DNA of 64,000 nucleotides from Sphaeramia orbicularis (GCF_902148855.1 NC_043963.1:37002327-37066326), one strand, 5' to 3'. Shown: positions 50,080 to 63,900, counted from the stretch's first letter. The notes: generated by a model not told the origin, from the sequence alone. Numbers and translations: made by a program.

Positions 50080-51642
50080 TATTCTCCAGCACAGACTGCT
50101 TTTAGCAATACTGTTACAGACTGAGTTTATAATAATAATACACTGCATCCAGTACAAGCACTGTTCCGTAATACGGGCATGGATTTTAACATGTACGAAC
50201 AAGGCAAAGTTACATGGTAGGGCTAACACAATCAGCAAGGTCTTCTCAGTGTCAGCACAGTAAAGTGTGTGTGCGTGGGTGTGTGTGTATGATTGCGTGA
50301 AGAGCATCTGGAATCATTTGCTACAAGTCCTAGTTTCCCATTTTCCCACAACGGTCACTTAACAGAGTGAATGATATGTTTTCTTACCAAGGCTACTCCC
50401 ATTTCATCCCGATAGTGAAGCTGACCCCTGAGCAGTGTCTAGAGAGAGCTTCTCCTCACTTGCCTCACCTCGCCTTGCCTCGCCTTGGTTCAGCTCGGTT
50501 TTATGCTGTAAAGGGAAAGCACTTCATGTTCAGATACCAGTGGCAGAGATCAAATAGAACTGTGACACAACTTCTTTTGATACCAATGTCTCCTGCAGAG
50601 TGATTGTTCTAAGACTTTTTGGTGACTCGAAAGATGCAGAAATTGTTTATTTTGTTTACAGCATCATCATCATCATGATCATCATCATCACAATGAAAGA
50701 GCACTATCTTTGCCATTTGGTTTATGCAACACAAACTGGGCTGGCTCCAGCAGTGTAGAGCTCCCTCAATGCAGCTGGCTGTGCAATACCATTTGCATTT
50801 GTCAATAAATGTGGAAACCCCCAAGTTATATATAGGTTTTGTCTTAAAGCCATGTACCCAAGTGGTAACTAATGGACAATGCTGCACAGATTTAGCTGAA
50901 GCTGACACTATAAACACCTGACCCGATGAAGTACAAGGGACAGCATGTTTTCTTTTCTGTTTCAACACACAAAGGATCATAAACTTGCCATTTTTTAAAA
51001 ATAGTTTTCTTTCTTAGTTTACTCTTTGTAATTATGTTACTAATTATTTGTAATTGTTGATCATTATTTGTAAGGGCAAAACATGAATTATTATCTTGTT
51101 TTATGTATTAAGTATATGTGTTATTTCAGATTACATGCCTGCCTGTTAAGTCCAGGTTGTACTAAATATATCATCAAACATAACAAGAAAACTTTTATTT
51201 GATGATGAGGGATTTGGATTACCTGAAAGAAGTACATGACATTATCTGACAAAAGCTGACAAGAATTAACAAGTCAACATCTAAAAGCTGTAAAATAAGT
51301 CATTTCTCTGTTCACATAGTGTATTTTCACAGTCTTATGTTAGAAATTCTTTTAATGTACAGTTACATTTGTCTTACAATAGCCCAACATCAAATGCTTC
51401 CAAGTGTTGTTTTTCTATTCCGCAAGTTTCTTTTCACTGTACTTGATCTGAATGGACTACACAGTATGTCAGCACACAAAACACCTGCACACGTCTTATG
51501 GAAATCCTCCTCTTGTGCTCTTACTCTTGTCTTTATCCCTATCTACCTCTGTGTGATGTATGATCTGTGACAATATTCCACTGTCTCATCTAATCTCTTG
51601 ACATTCTTGCCTTAATTCCTGCCACTGGAACACATTGGCAAA

Positions 51643-51709
<67 letters not shown>

Positions 51710-52264
51710 ATTTATATAATTTTTTTTTTTTTTTTTTAATTTTTATTTTAATTTTTTTTGGCTTTTATGTGCAGTGTGCCAAGCAAGCAAAAGGTGTGGA
51801 TGGATAAAACTAGAAAGTGCACCAAAAAAACCCAACTTGTATGTAAACTACCTCTATGGCTGTGTGTTAGTGATGGATTGAGATTATTTGTGCACAGAAA
51901 CGTGTTATAACTTGAAAGACTTTAGTCCCTGTAGTCACATGTAACCAAGTTGCAGGTAGTTACATCTCGCTCATAAACTTTATTAGAACGATAAACATTG
52001 ATTTTTCTCCGTTTTTATTTAACATCAATCAGCACATCTCGAGTCGCATTGCACTGACAGATGTGACCCAGAGCATTTGGAGAGCTTTGATTGGTTCTAT
52101 TTATTGATTAACGTAGAATCTGAGCGTCCTTACGTACGAACTGCAACGTCACGTTTCTATTGGTTGTCGTTAATTAATGAAAGGAAACGGCTGTCATCTA
52201 TTTAGATCACACATGTCTGGCACCCGGCGGCATGCTCAGAAATAGACGGAGGCAGTAGTCGGAA
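50080..52264. other. ppard 3' UTR and ppard-mkrn intergenic stretch
   Basis: No further gene. A candidate polyadenylation signal AATAAA is at 50,804-50,809 (725 nt after the stop). An ATC-rich stretch lies near 50,660-50,690 and a (TATC)n tract at 51,645-51,708. Two ATTGG (inverted CCAAT) motifs near 52,090 and 52,160 may belong to the promoter of the downstream gene. Confidence 0.5.
51645..51708. repeat. (TATC)n microsatellite
   Basis: About 16 uninterrupted four-base units, followed by a T-rich run. Confidence 0.95.
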
Positions 52265-55200
52265 ATGGATCCATACGCGTCTTCTCGGGTTGGACGTGTG
52301 TGCAGGTAAGACACATGAACAAAGTAGAAAACTAACCCTCATAGTCCACGGAGGTCTAACACTAGTGAGCTACGTTCACGAGTCGATTAAAAAAAACAAC
52401 TATGACTTGATACGTGGAAGCCAAACAGAGTGGATTGTGTCTTTTAAGTTAATTAATTTCAATAATTTTTCTTATGTACGGTACATTATATCTAGCGTAA
52501 ACTGACACATTCGTCAACTATGAGCAGTTGTTAGAGTTTATGGTGGTATTTAATTTGCAGTTGCTTAAAGCTCTGATTTCGGACTGCACGTAAACAAACT
52601 TGCTTTTCGAGGGGAACGCGTAGATTTAATGTGTTCGCTAAAATGATCTATTAAATCTGATTACACGGTGTTTAGGCGTTTTAAAAAGACAACTGCAAGC
52701 GAAGAGGGTTTTTTTTTTTTTTTTTAGAGACTAGACTTGGTTCTTCGTGGATTTTGACAAACTTCCTGTTATTATATTCTCAGATTGACCCGATAAGATT
52801 AAGACTTCAGGTTAACTCTAATATGAAGTCTAAAAACCATGGACTTTTCATAGAAAATGCCAGCATGTTGTATGACTGCATATGACTTTGAAGGAAAAAA
52901 AAAGTAAAAGTAATAGATTTAGTAAGTGATACTGACTCTACCTTTTTTTTTTTTTTTTTAAACAGGTATTTCTTAAATGGCAATTGCAAATTCGGTCTAA
53001 GGTGTAAATATCTACATGAATCATCAGTGTTGCCATCAGTCCAGATATGCCAGTACTTTCAGAAGGGTACATGCTGGTATGGTGTGCACTGCAAGTAAGT
53101 TTTGTTTTTTTTTGTTTTTTCTTTCCCCCCCAAGTTATAACCCACTACATGCATGTTGTGCACTTAAAGTTGAGTTTATTCATTCATTCAATTAATTTTT
53201 TTTTTTTTTTGTATTTGTAGATACCTCCATGTGGTTCAGAGAGAAGGTGCTGCTGCTGCCTCTGCTGCTGTGGGTAGAAGGAGCTCAGTGCCCAGCGTGT
53301 CCTCACCCAGTGTGGCTAGTGCTGTGCCAGACAGAAGAGGGTCAGAGCCAGCTCTGCCGCAGGCTGAGGCCACGTCCACACAGCAGTGCAACAGAGGAGT
53401 CCGGGTGAACGTCCCCAATCCTCAACAGTGCACAAAACATCTAGCAGCACATACTGCTGAAGAACAATCTGGTATGTGGACAGCCCTGTTTTGGATGGTG
53501 GTCATGTGCACATGTGAGGTTAACTTGCTTTGGTTTTGCAGATTCTCTGGACTCTAGTTCAGCTGCTTCTCAGGAGTCTGTCCAGAGGGCTGAGGTCAAT
53601 AAAGCAGAAACAAGTGATGGAAGAACAGCACAGGTTTGAGTGTTTTTAGTATTTTTTTTTTTGTTTGTTTGTTTTAATTCTTTGCCAGTGTGTATGTACA
53701 CCCATTTTAAGAGACTGTGAACAATGACAGTCAGCACTAGAAATATTAATTTTAAACAAGGACTACAGAATGATCAAAAAACCCCTCAGTGTTTTACTAT
53801 TGATTATAAAATGAGTTGATGATTTAATTTCTGATTGCAGTGTGCTCCAAATCTTTTTTTTCTTGGTTTTAAGCATGAGCAGTAGCTACTTTTATATACA
53901 GGAAAATGAGTTTTTGCCCTATTTCTTAAAAAAAAAAAACACACCTAATGAGCTCATTACATGGTTAACAAAAACCCACCATTCCACTAAATTTCTGTTC
54001 TTGTGGAGCTGTTAACATCCTGATAAGACTTTTTAAGTTGTTTGCTACGGCAGATGTTCCTGTGTGAGCACAGCCTCCCTCTTTCATTTCTGCAAACACG
54101 CTCTTGAAAAACTAAACTCTATCCATATTAACATGTATCCAAACCCTGATACCCTCTTTCATAATGTTTAAACGTAGGCATATTTCTCCCTCTGACCAGA
54201 AAAGCAGGCTTTCCTTTGGTGCTTTAATCATCTCTAGTCCAGCTGACCATAGACAAGGGACGCGTTTCTCAACCTGCAGTGAAATTTGCAAATGAGACGT
54301 GCGTTTCCAAAGAACCCTTATAAAACTGGAAGTATATGTACACATCCCATATGTTTTAATCGGAAAATGCTCCATTCAGGAAAAAGGCCTAATTAAGGTT
54401 AACCAAATGGAATATGCTGTTTACATGATACATTTCAAATTCAGCTTATTGTCAGTAGGGACAATAGTGCAATATTTGTGTGAATGCAAACATGTTCTTT
54501 GTGTGACATTTGTGAACCTAGAAGGCCTCTGTTTGTTTGCAGGAGTCTCCTTCCACTGACTCCATTGAGAAACTGGGAGCGGCTGCTGCTGTTGCCTCTA
54601 GTCCATGGAAAATGGAGGAAAAACAAGCTTTTCTCCGGAGCAAAGACATCACCTGTGGGATCTGCATGGACAAGGTTTTTGAAAAGCCAAATGAGAGGGA
54701 CCATGTTTTTGGGATTTTGCCAAACTGCAATCACTCCTTCTGTTTACAATGCATCATTACCTGGAGAAAGACAAAGGACTTTGGGCAGGATGTGGTGAAG
54801 TATGGTCTTTAGATTTGAATACATTTACCCACCATTGACGATGCACAATAAATAATTTGACAGGAGTATTTATTGTGTGTATTCCTCAGGAGCTGCCCAC
54901 AGTGCAGAGTGAAGTCTACATTTTACATGCCAAACAACTACTGGGTTGAAGGAGAAGAAAAGGAAAAATTAATTGTTGCCTTCAGAGAGAGATGCAGGTA
55001 TGGTGAAAAAAATCGCCAGAAATAAATGTAAAGTAACTAATAATCTTGTGTCCCCTCATACAGATGTTTTTTTAATTGGCTGAATTCTGTTAAGATTCTG
55101 TTGTCGTAATAACCAGGATTTCAAGCTTTTCCTCTTACTGGACATGCTAACATGAACTCTGAGTTAAAATTAAATAATGTAAAAAAAAAAAAATGTGAAA

Positions 55201-57029
55201 AGTATAATATGTGCTTTATTCAAAATATTTTTTTTAAACCACATGAAAATATGAACTTAGTCACAATGCTTTAAATGTTTCTCATCAGGTTGTCTGGAGG
55301 CTTCAGCAAGTTGCGTTTCAGGCCCAAAGACCCATTTCTGTTTTTCAAGTTCTTGTTGAATTTGTGCGTAAGATAATGGATTTCAATAGCACAACAGCAA
55401 ACAATTTTAAATTAATACTTCTATTAGTATGGGTGCTTCTATGAAACTGGGTTCATTGTGGTGCCTGGCACTTTGTCAGCTTTTTTAGACCAATAATAAT
55501 GAGAAATTTAGACATATTTCCTTCCAGGATGTACCTAATGATAACCTCAGATGAATGCAAAAAAATTATATTGTTGCTCTGAGCCATCCCAAAATGAATG
55601 AATTTTAAATAAAATATTGGGACCAAAAATAGGACCAACATTAGGACATGAAAAGCGACCTAGGTGTCAGTGCATTTGATCTGGAAAACATGGCTTGAAA
55701 TGGTCTTGTATACAGCTATAAATAAAGACACTGTTAAATTTGGTGATTCTAGTGGTTTTTCTAATCCAGACATGCAGGTTTTTCATGAATCTTCAGCCTC
55801 ATTCCAGGTTTCGTGAAACCCATCGTGTCCACTGGCGTTACATGCATAACCTGCCCATTTAAACGCATATAAATTGCGTGTGATTTTGCGACAGTGGTCA
55901 TTTTTTTGTGGAACACTCTGCCTTGCACAATTAGTTCCATTCCCAAAATGTACCTGAGAAATTAAAAAGATATTCACAAATATAGTAGCGTGTAATTTTC
56001 GTGTCCTTTTTACAGTTGCATGCAGTTTTTTTTTGTATAAAAATGTGTTTTATCTGAAAAATAGTTTCTCTTTTTATCTCAGTAAATATTTATTTTTAAA
56101 ATGGACCCAAAGTCCTTCCAGACTTGCTTCATAACATTAGTCTACATCTGGTTTGAATTTTTAGCCCCTCTGTCCTGTTTTTGGGGACCAGTTCTGTAGA
56201 AACGCCCATTAGTAGCAGTCAATGTCATATTAGACCAAACAGGACACTGTGGTACATGGTATGTTGATCAAGCGGCACAGTTTTTATTTGCATATTTGAT
56301 TACAATCTGACCAAATTTTCACCAGTTACATTTTCATTTCAGAGACTGGAGTTGATGCACTTCTGTAGATTTTGAAGTTAAATATGACTTTTTATAGTTT
56401 CAAATTGCCACTCAAATCCACACTTGAAATAATTAATTTGGTATTTGTTTTTAGACTGTTTAGGCCTTTTAAGGACTAGCAGAAACCCTTCTTGTATCTA
56501 AATTTGGTAAATTGATATGATCAAGATTTAAAATGCAGCTTTACATGCAAAACCTGCATAATGACTGAGGAACACACAATCAATAACCACTAACAGTAGA
56601 CGAAGTATGTGGGGAAGAAAGCAGATGTTAATGGAATTCAGTTAAATAAATCAATAAGTTAGTAACCTGAATTTATTAAGTTGTCCCATTCAAACATTGT
56701 TTCTTGTAATTCTAGGAAGAAAAAGTGTGACTATTACATGCAATATGGCTGCTGTCCCTTCAAGGAGGAGTGCCTTTATCGACATGACCCAACTTCAAGA
56801 TGCAGGTTATTTGCGGTAAATTTCTTATTCAGTATGTTCTTGTCTCATTGTTGGATGCATGGGATAATATTTGTCGATGTTTTTAAAAATTGTCTTACCT
56901 GTTCTTTCTCACCAGTATCCTGAGGAGGACTATGATGGTCTAGATCTACTTAACCTTGTCATAGCCCTTTTTGATAACGATGATGACTCCGACTTCCCCT
57001 TCTATCTATTCAGGGATTGTGAACTCTAA
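52265..57029 (+). CDS. mkrn4: Makorin-type RING/CCCH protein, mkrn4-like
   Basis: Probable E3 ubiquitin ligase with RNA-binding zinc fingers. Eight exons: 52265-52305, 52966-53094, 53221-53471, 53542-53633, 54543-54799, 54890-54997, 56716-56815, 56916-57029; 1,092 nt, 363 residues. Two N-terminal CCCH fingers of form C-X7-C-X5-C-X3-H (Cys13/21/27/His31 and Cys42/50/56/His60). Then about 145 residues rich in Ala/Ser, a C3HC4 RING from about Cys209 (CGICMDKVFEK ... NCNHSFCLQCI ... SCPQCR), YWVEGEEKEKLIVAF, and one more CCCH finger (CDYYMQYGCCPFKEEC..YRH). The makorin Cys-His module normally placed before the RING is not visible. The mkrn4 name is chosen for its position between ppard and fance and divergence from mkrn1/2; the makorin family itself is certain. 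Confidence 0.85.
55432..56206. mobile_element. Non-autonomous TIR DNA element (family A, copy 2)
   Basis: Ends GGTGCTTCTATGAAACTGG and, inverted, GGCGTTTCTACAGAACTGG. The interior matches 1,039-1,512 in opposite orientation and is longer. It lies in mkrn intron 6, about 65 bp downstream of the cryptic exon at 55,289-55,367. Confidence 0.65.
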
Positions 57030-57721
57030 GAATCTTTTTCACTTTTTTTTGTCAGTGCCTGAAACCACTGAATGGGGCTTTAATTCTACCCATTTGCCTC
57101 AGGACCATGTGCCTGTGTTTTGACTCTTTTTCTGTCCTCATTAGAATAGTAACTATTACTTTTAAGTAGCTGTACTCAGTATCAGGGTAACAGTATCAAC
57201 CATGGACCAAATGGGTTTTTAGTTCAGTCTGACTGCTGCTGTTCATTTTACTGACAGACCTTCCTTCAGAGTGTCTGATGTGTAAAATTCTCTTACAGTC
57301 TGGAATAAGAATATCCATACACACAGCTCCCTCTGCTCATAGTTTGTCACTCTTGATCTAAATGTTAGCAACCCAGAGAAGGAAAATGTGACCTTCAGTC
57401 ACTAATGGATTTTGTAATTGAAGTGTTTGGGTTTTTTTTTACAGTTCCCTGGCCTTACTATTTCATAGATGTCGCACACTGTGTAATTTTCCGTAGCCTA
57501 CTTTGCTCTGACCTCTGTGGTATTTTGCACCATTTTTGATATTTTAAAAGTAGTACTGTGCGGATGCTATTTTAATTGTCTAAAGATGAAAAGTGTACTG
57601 TACCTTCATCTTGCTAATATCTACTCCTGAAAATACTTGCAAGTGACTCCTTTTTTGTCAAGAAGAACATAAACGGGTAGAGGTTTTATTTCTTTTAAAC
57701 AACTTGTACTTGTACACAGAA

Positions 57722-57727
57722 AATAAA
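57722..57727 (+). terminator. mkrn polyadenylation signal (candidate)
   Basis: AATAAA (GAAAATAAAACTTT) about 690 nt after the stop codon and about 265 nt before the fance start, so the two genes are very close tail-to-head. Confidence 0.5.
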
Positions 57728-57991
57728 ACTTTACTTCACATTTTGTCTCACTGAAAAAACAACTTGTCATGCTCCTCATTGACACTTGGCTCCAGTCTAG
57801 TGTCAGTACCACTTTTGAACACTAGGTGGAGGTGTGTAACAACTGGTGCATAATCCACGAAGAAGAAATGTAAACACAAATGGCGGGTTGTGTGGATGGA
57901 AAGTAGAAAAAGACTAAGGAGTAGGTTTTCGACAGTACATCCGCGGTTAGGTGTTGTATGTAGGTGTGTGCGTTGTTTTCTTAACAGCGGC

Positions 57992-60900
57992 ATGTTTGGG
58001 AGTCGGTTTGACGGCCAGTGTGTGCTGCTGGTCCGGTCTCTGCTGTCCGGTGTTCACAGAGCGCTGGATGTCTTCCACAAACAGCAGCGTGTTAGCTCCG
58101 AACCAACTCTGTGTAATTTAATAGAAACACTATGTCAAGAGGAAATAACCTGCCCTGTGTCCGAGGCACAGCTTCTGACTGTGTGAGTAGAAACCCGCTT
58201 AAGTTTCACTGAACAGCTAACACTAACCCTTGTTGTGGCGAATTCTACTCCCTGCCGAAAACTGCTCCCCCTAAATCAGCCATGAAGAGGACAATGTGCA
58301 CCAAATGCACCCTGTCACAACTTTTTCTCCTTTCTGACTGTAGGGTATGAAATTAACTGAATTATTCAACCTCTTAACGCCATCATAGCTGTGTAGCAAT
58401 TAAGTAATGAATAATATTCTAAGATATTGCAGTTATGTTTTTTTTATCTGGTTAATATTAACCCTTTCATCCATGAATTATGAGAACCTTAGTCAAGATT
58501 TATTATCATTTTTTTTTGGAGTGTTTTTATACCTCCTTAGGCATAAAAAAAATTGCGATCGAGTTTTTTTTTTTTTTCATGAAGTTACAAAAATGTCCAT
58601 GCATTTAATTTTTTAAGTAAAGAAATATGTATTTAAAACCCAATATCAGAAAGTAAAATGAAAACAATGACATAAAAACATTTTTGAGGCTGCTAATTTG
58701 ATGTTTTCTTACATTTTACCATACTCCAATGCTAGGTATTACCTCATAATATGCAGAAAACAACTCTTTGTTTAACAAATAACAGATTTACACGTAAACA
58801 TGTTACAGCAGATCAGGTTTATCGAGAACAGCAAAGTTATAGTAATGGTATGAATTGCAGTGTATTATGGGATGTTGCATAAGTGTCCACTGTGTTGGCT
58901 CATATGGAACTAAAACAAAAAAACCAACAAGAGAACAGCTGGAGAAGAACTGTCCACTGGAGTGACCACAATGCATGAAAGGGTTAAAGAATGCGCAAAC
59001 TGTAAGGTATATAAAACTGTCTAAAGTTAAATCTTCGATACACAACACATAAAATATATAACAATAAAAACAGATATCGTGGCTGGGGATGCAGTTTTCG
59101 GCAGGGAGCAGAATTCGGCACCACATATTGCCGAAAAGTGCATCCCCCCAGTACAATAAACTTAAGAAGCTACAGGAGTGGAATGTACGACGGCGTATTA
59201 AGGCCACATAAGAAATGAGAAAAAAAAACGCTTGTCACTACGAGAATAAAGTAGTTATATAACGAGACTGAAGTTATAATATCATGAGAAGTTGTACCTA
59301 CTCATCGGTGTAGAACTGTGAACATTTAGTGCAGTTCTCCTTTCATTTGGGGGTTAGATACAAAGACCAAATACTGAGTCTGTCCTCCATCAACACATTA
59401 ACCCTTTCATGCATGAATTATGAGAACCTTAATCAAGATTTTTTTCCTGAGTTTTTATTCATCTTTAGGCATGGAAAAAAAAATTTGATAGATTTTTTAT
59501 GAACCTATATTTCATGGAGTTACAAAAATATCCACTCAGCTGGACACCATGCATTTCATTTTAGAAGCAAAGAAACATGTATTTACTGATATACAGTGGG
59601 AAAACTATGAAATAAAAACACTTTTAATGCTGGTAATCTGACGTTTTCTCACATTTTAACATACCTGCATGGAGATAATATGCAAAAAAACAAAAAAAAA
59701 CAAAAAAAAAACGTTTTGTTTAAAAAAAAAAAAACAACAACAAAAAAACAGAAAAAACTGTTAATTACAGTCATTGCCATTTTTTTTTACACTCAAACAT
59801 GTTAGTGCAGATCAGCTTTATCTAGAACAGCAAAGTTACAGTAATGGTATTAATTTCAGTGTATGGGATGATGTATAAGCGTCCACTGTGTTGGCTGATA
59901 TGAAACTACAACAACAAAATCCATGAATATACAAGAGAACAGCTGGAGAAGAACTGTCCACTGGAGTGACCACTATGCATGAAAGGGTTAAAGGGCACAT
60001 TAAAGAGAGTTTGCACACATTTGGGTTTGTTGTAAGACCCAAACTGATTTGTAGCAAATTTCCTCTTTTGTGGAGGAGAAACTGATGAAGTGTTCAGCTG
60101 TAGGACTATCAGTGGAAACACCAGAGAGGTAAACACAGAGGCTTTGTGTTTCTGAACAAACTGAGGATTCTACTGGGAGTTTAGGAGTCCAACAGAAGGG
60201 AAAGGAGCTGCCTCACTTGTAGCCTTCGCTGTAAAACCAGAAACTCTGTCGAATTTTCAAAATATTACGAATTTAATCTCATAAAAGTACGACTTTATTC
60301 TCGTTAAATAATGAGTTGTCTTTTTAAACTACGACTTTATTCTCATTAAATAACGACTTTGTTCTCGTTAAATAACGGCTTTATTCTCGTAGTGACAGGC
60401 GTTTTGTTTCTTTTTTTCTTCTGTGGCCTTAATACGCTGTCGTAGAAGTGACTTGAGCAGCTCACATTTGGAGTGATTCTGGTGTGACAAGGTGAATTTG
60501 GTGCATTTTGTCCTCTTCATGGCTGATTTAGGAAGGGGGCGCTGTTTTCAGCAGGGAGTAGAATGGTCATGTTACGTGCCTGAATTAAGTTTCTTTATTC
60601 ATCTTTTATAGCGTATACCTGTTCTTTCCATTTGCTTGCCAACCGTTGAGAAGCTCAAGTACTGACCCATGGCTTTAGTAATACTACTACTACTAATGAT
60701 GAATTATTTGTTAGAAATATACACAGTTACTGTATCTAATGATAACTGCTCCCTTCCAAAGCCCCACTACAACACTAATCCCTCTGGAAGTTCAACAACA
60801 TTAACCCATAAAGACCCAAACAGCCACTGGCAACTAAATCATCTATAGATCTAAACTATTTAATACCTGTTGATCCATTAATCCTATCAATGCATGGAAA

Positions 60901-63900
60901 TAACTGGTGTAAAATACAATTTGTCATCTTTTCATGGTCATTAGATATGACCCATTTGGACGTAGATAAAGGAAATACCATCATCTTCTACAACATTGAT
61001 TCACCAGTAAAACCCATGGAGTTTGATAAATGACAGTGGATGGAGACGCTTAGTTTTATTTTCAGTTAATGATATATTTTGCTGAAAAGGTCACTTAGTT
61101 TTCTCTGTTTTTGATACAATAGCCTTTGAATTTACTCTGAGCTTTAATGAAGATCTACTGGATCAGTGGATCAAATATAGGAATATACATGATTTACAAT
61201 GAAAGATGCAAAATACAGATGATAATATCGCAATAAATGGTGATAAATCATTTAAAGGAGTGACCTTTAACTCCACAGGTTCATCTTCAACCCTGTTTCT
61301 GAGTAATGACACCAAAAAGGTAGTTTTGAGCGCTGGCCTTTTAAATGCAAATGAACCACTTCAAGCCCCACCCCCCTCCAGGCTGTTGACTGTGCTAGTC
61401 CAACCAACAACTGAACATTTTAGGTAATCAGCTCGAAGTTTGGACATATTTTCAGTATGGACTACAACTGCTGTTGCTGATAAACTATTATGTCGTACTC
61501 GGAGAAATGTTCGCTGGAAGTCATGACCTTTTATGTGCAAATGTCGTGACCTAACTAGTTATAGACATAATAAATTAAGCAGGAATTAAAACGGGTTGTA
61601 GAAATCCAATCGATTTTTGCCAAAATGAATATAAAGATAGCTTTGCAGCACCTGGAGGGTTCAGATTCAAGCTTTTGAAACTATTAGGGTCCAAATACAC
61701 AAATAAATGTACCAAAGACTAATAAAAGTTGGTTTAGCAAAATATGACCCCTTTAAAAGTTAGATGAAAAGAAAAATTCATTTGGGAACTGCAACAAAAG
61801 TAGCACTGGGTCTTTATGGGTTAATTCCACCTGTGTTTGACATGGGGAAGATGTCCTGGAGAAGACAACTGTAATGTTTTCCCGATGTTTTAAGTGGAGT
61901 AAAGATAATGTTTTGGTCATAATCTTCAAGTAACAGGTTTAACCTTGTTCTGTCGATGTAAACAATATAAAAAAAATGCTTAGATTCATTCTTTCTTCAA
62001 CCTTTATTTAACTAGGAAGAGACCCACTGAGATCGTGATCTCTTTTACCTGATCGACCTAAAGGGGACAATATACCATATTAGCGCAATAGTTGGTGTTT
62101 TTTCTGGTAGTTGGCCACAGGAAGTAATATGATACTCTTGAATTTGCAATCAGAATTGTGTTGACCAACATTACATTAATCAGCACGTTTGTTGTGTGTT
62201 TCTTTGGGCTAATTTCTAAGTATTGGAATGTCATTCAATTTCTTAAATTAAAAAAAAACCTAAATTGTCATTACCTAAGTCCCCCACAAAGCTCGGAAAC
62301 GCTCCGTCTTGTGTTTTAAACTTATGAGACATCTCATAAAAAACATCAGCTATGCACTAGTAATGTCTATAAGTGTTAATTTAAGACTCTTGATTTTACT
62401 TGTATAGACCTATGCCTTACACAAATTTTTCCTGGTTTCTCCAGCAAACCCTTGGTCTGCCTGTTCCCAGCATTATTCAAACAAAACCTGCTGTCCTTCA
62501 TTCATCTGGTCCACTCTTTTCTTCCTCGGGCCACAGTCTTCCATCTGCTTGACTGTCTCAGTCATGACTCCCCTCCAAACCCCTGGGTCGCAGCTCTGGT
62601 TAGACAGCTGGGAAGAACCCTGTGCCCCCACAGTGGGGACCCTCTTTACAGTCCACTGTGCAGTCAGAGACTCCTGGACCTGTCACAGCGTCTAGGTGGC
62701 TCTGGTGAGGTCGGAGGGTGGGCCAGCTGCCTCAATGGTCAAACGGTGTCATCATCTGCTTCTCAAAGTGCATCGGGTTTATCAGAGCTGGGGACACAAA
62801 GGAAAAGAAAGAGCACCTTTATTGCTCTGGAATCAGACAGTGAGGAGGCTGGACAGCAGAGTAAGCGGATGAAAATGGATCTGTGTGGCAACGAGGGTCT
62901 AGATGCAGGAGATCAGGGTCAGACTGAGGACACAACAGGAATATTAGAGGGTGCTTCCATTGGAGTATCAGCTGAAGCTCTGCAGCCATCACCAGATACA
63001 CCATGTGATTCCCTGCCTGAACATATAAAAGTAAGAAACACAAGCAGGCGAAATCACATTTTGAGATGATCGGCACCAGCTAGTTATTATAGCCAAGCTT
63101 TGACCAATGATTATTTTATTTACTTTAAATGCAGAATGAATGAAGATAATTTGTTTGACATTTCCTATCAGAAACAAGGAGATGCTGCTAACAGCTATTT
63201 AATTCTATGCTAAGTGGACAAAACATACATTTTATCATTAAAGAATTGGTTGGAATTTATTGGATGGCTTCTAATGATATTTTTACAGCTGTCAAACCAA
63301 TTCTACTTTTCTTCACACATGTTCTAATTAGTTTATTTTTTATTTCAAATATCAACATTTAAAACCAAAAACAACAGAAAATGATAGGGAAAAAATGTCA
63401 TTGATAACATAATATATGTATCCTTGTTTATTCAGGTTTCTGTTCTTCAAATAAAAGAACTGTTGGAAAATCAGGCAGAGGTAAGAAGAAATATTTACTT
63501 CTCAACAGGAAAAACAGAACAGATTTAAGGAGACGCCAGTGTCATGATGTGTTCCCTGTTTGATTACAGTGGGACCTGGGCTCCACAGATGTGTTCAAAG
63601 TGCTGAATGACTGTGACCCACCTCAGGTATTTTCTTAAACTATTTGGTTCACAGTATTTGCTTTGTTAACCTGAGTCATCAGTTATGCAAAGCATTCCCT
63701 TACCTTATTCCTCATTAATTTAGGTGGAGGTTTTATGTCGGATGCTGAGTTTACCCGACCTACCAGAGCAGACTCTGCCTAAACTGTGCAGCAGTGTTTT
63801 GGCTCTCTCTCCTGACCTCAGCTACAGCACAGCAGCAACATTACTGAAAAGCCTCCTGCTAGAAAAGGTACCTCAACAAATTATAAATGATGTCAAATCA

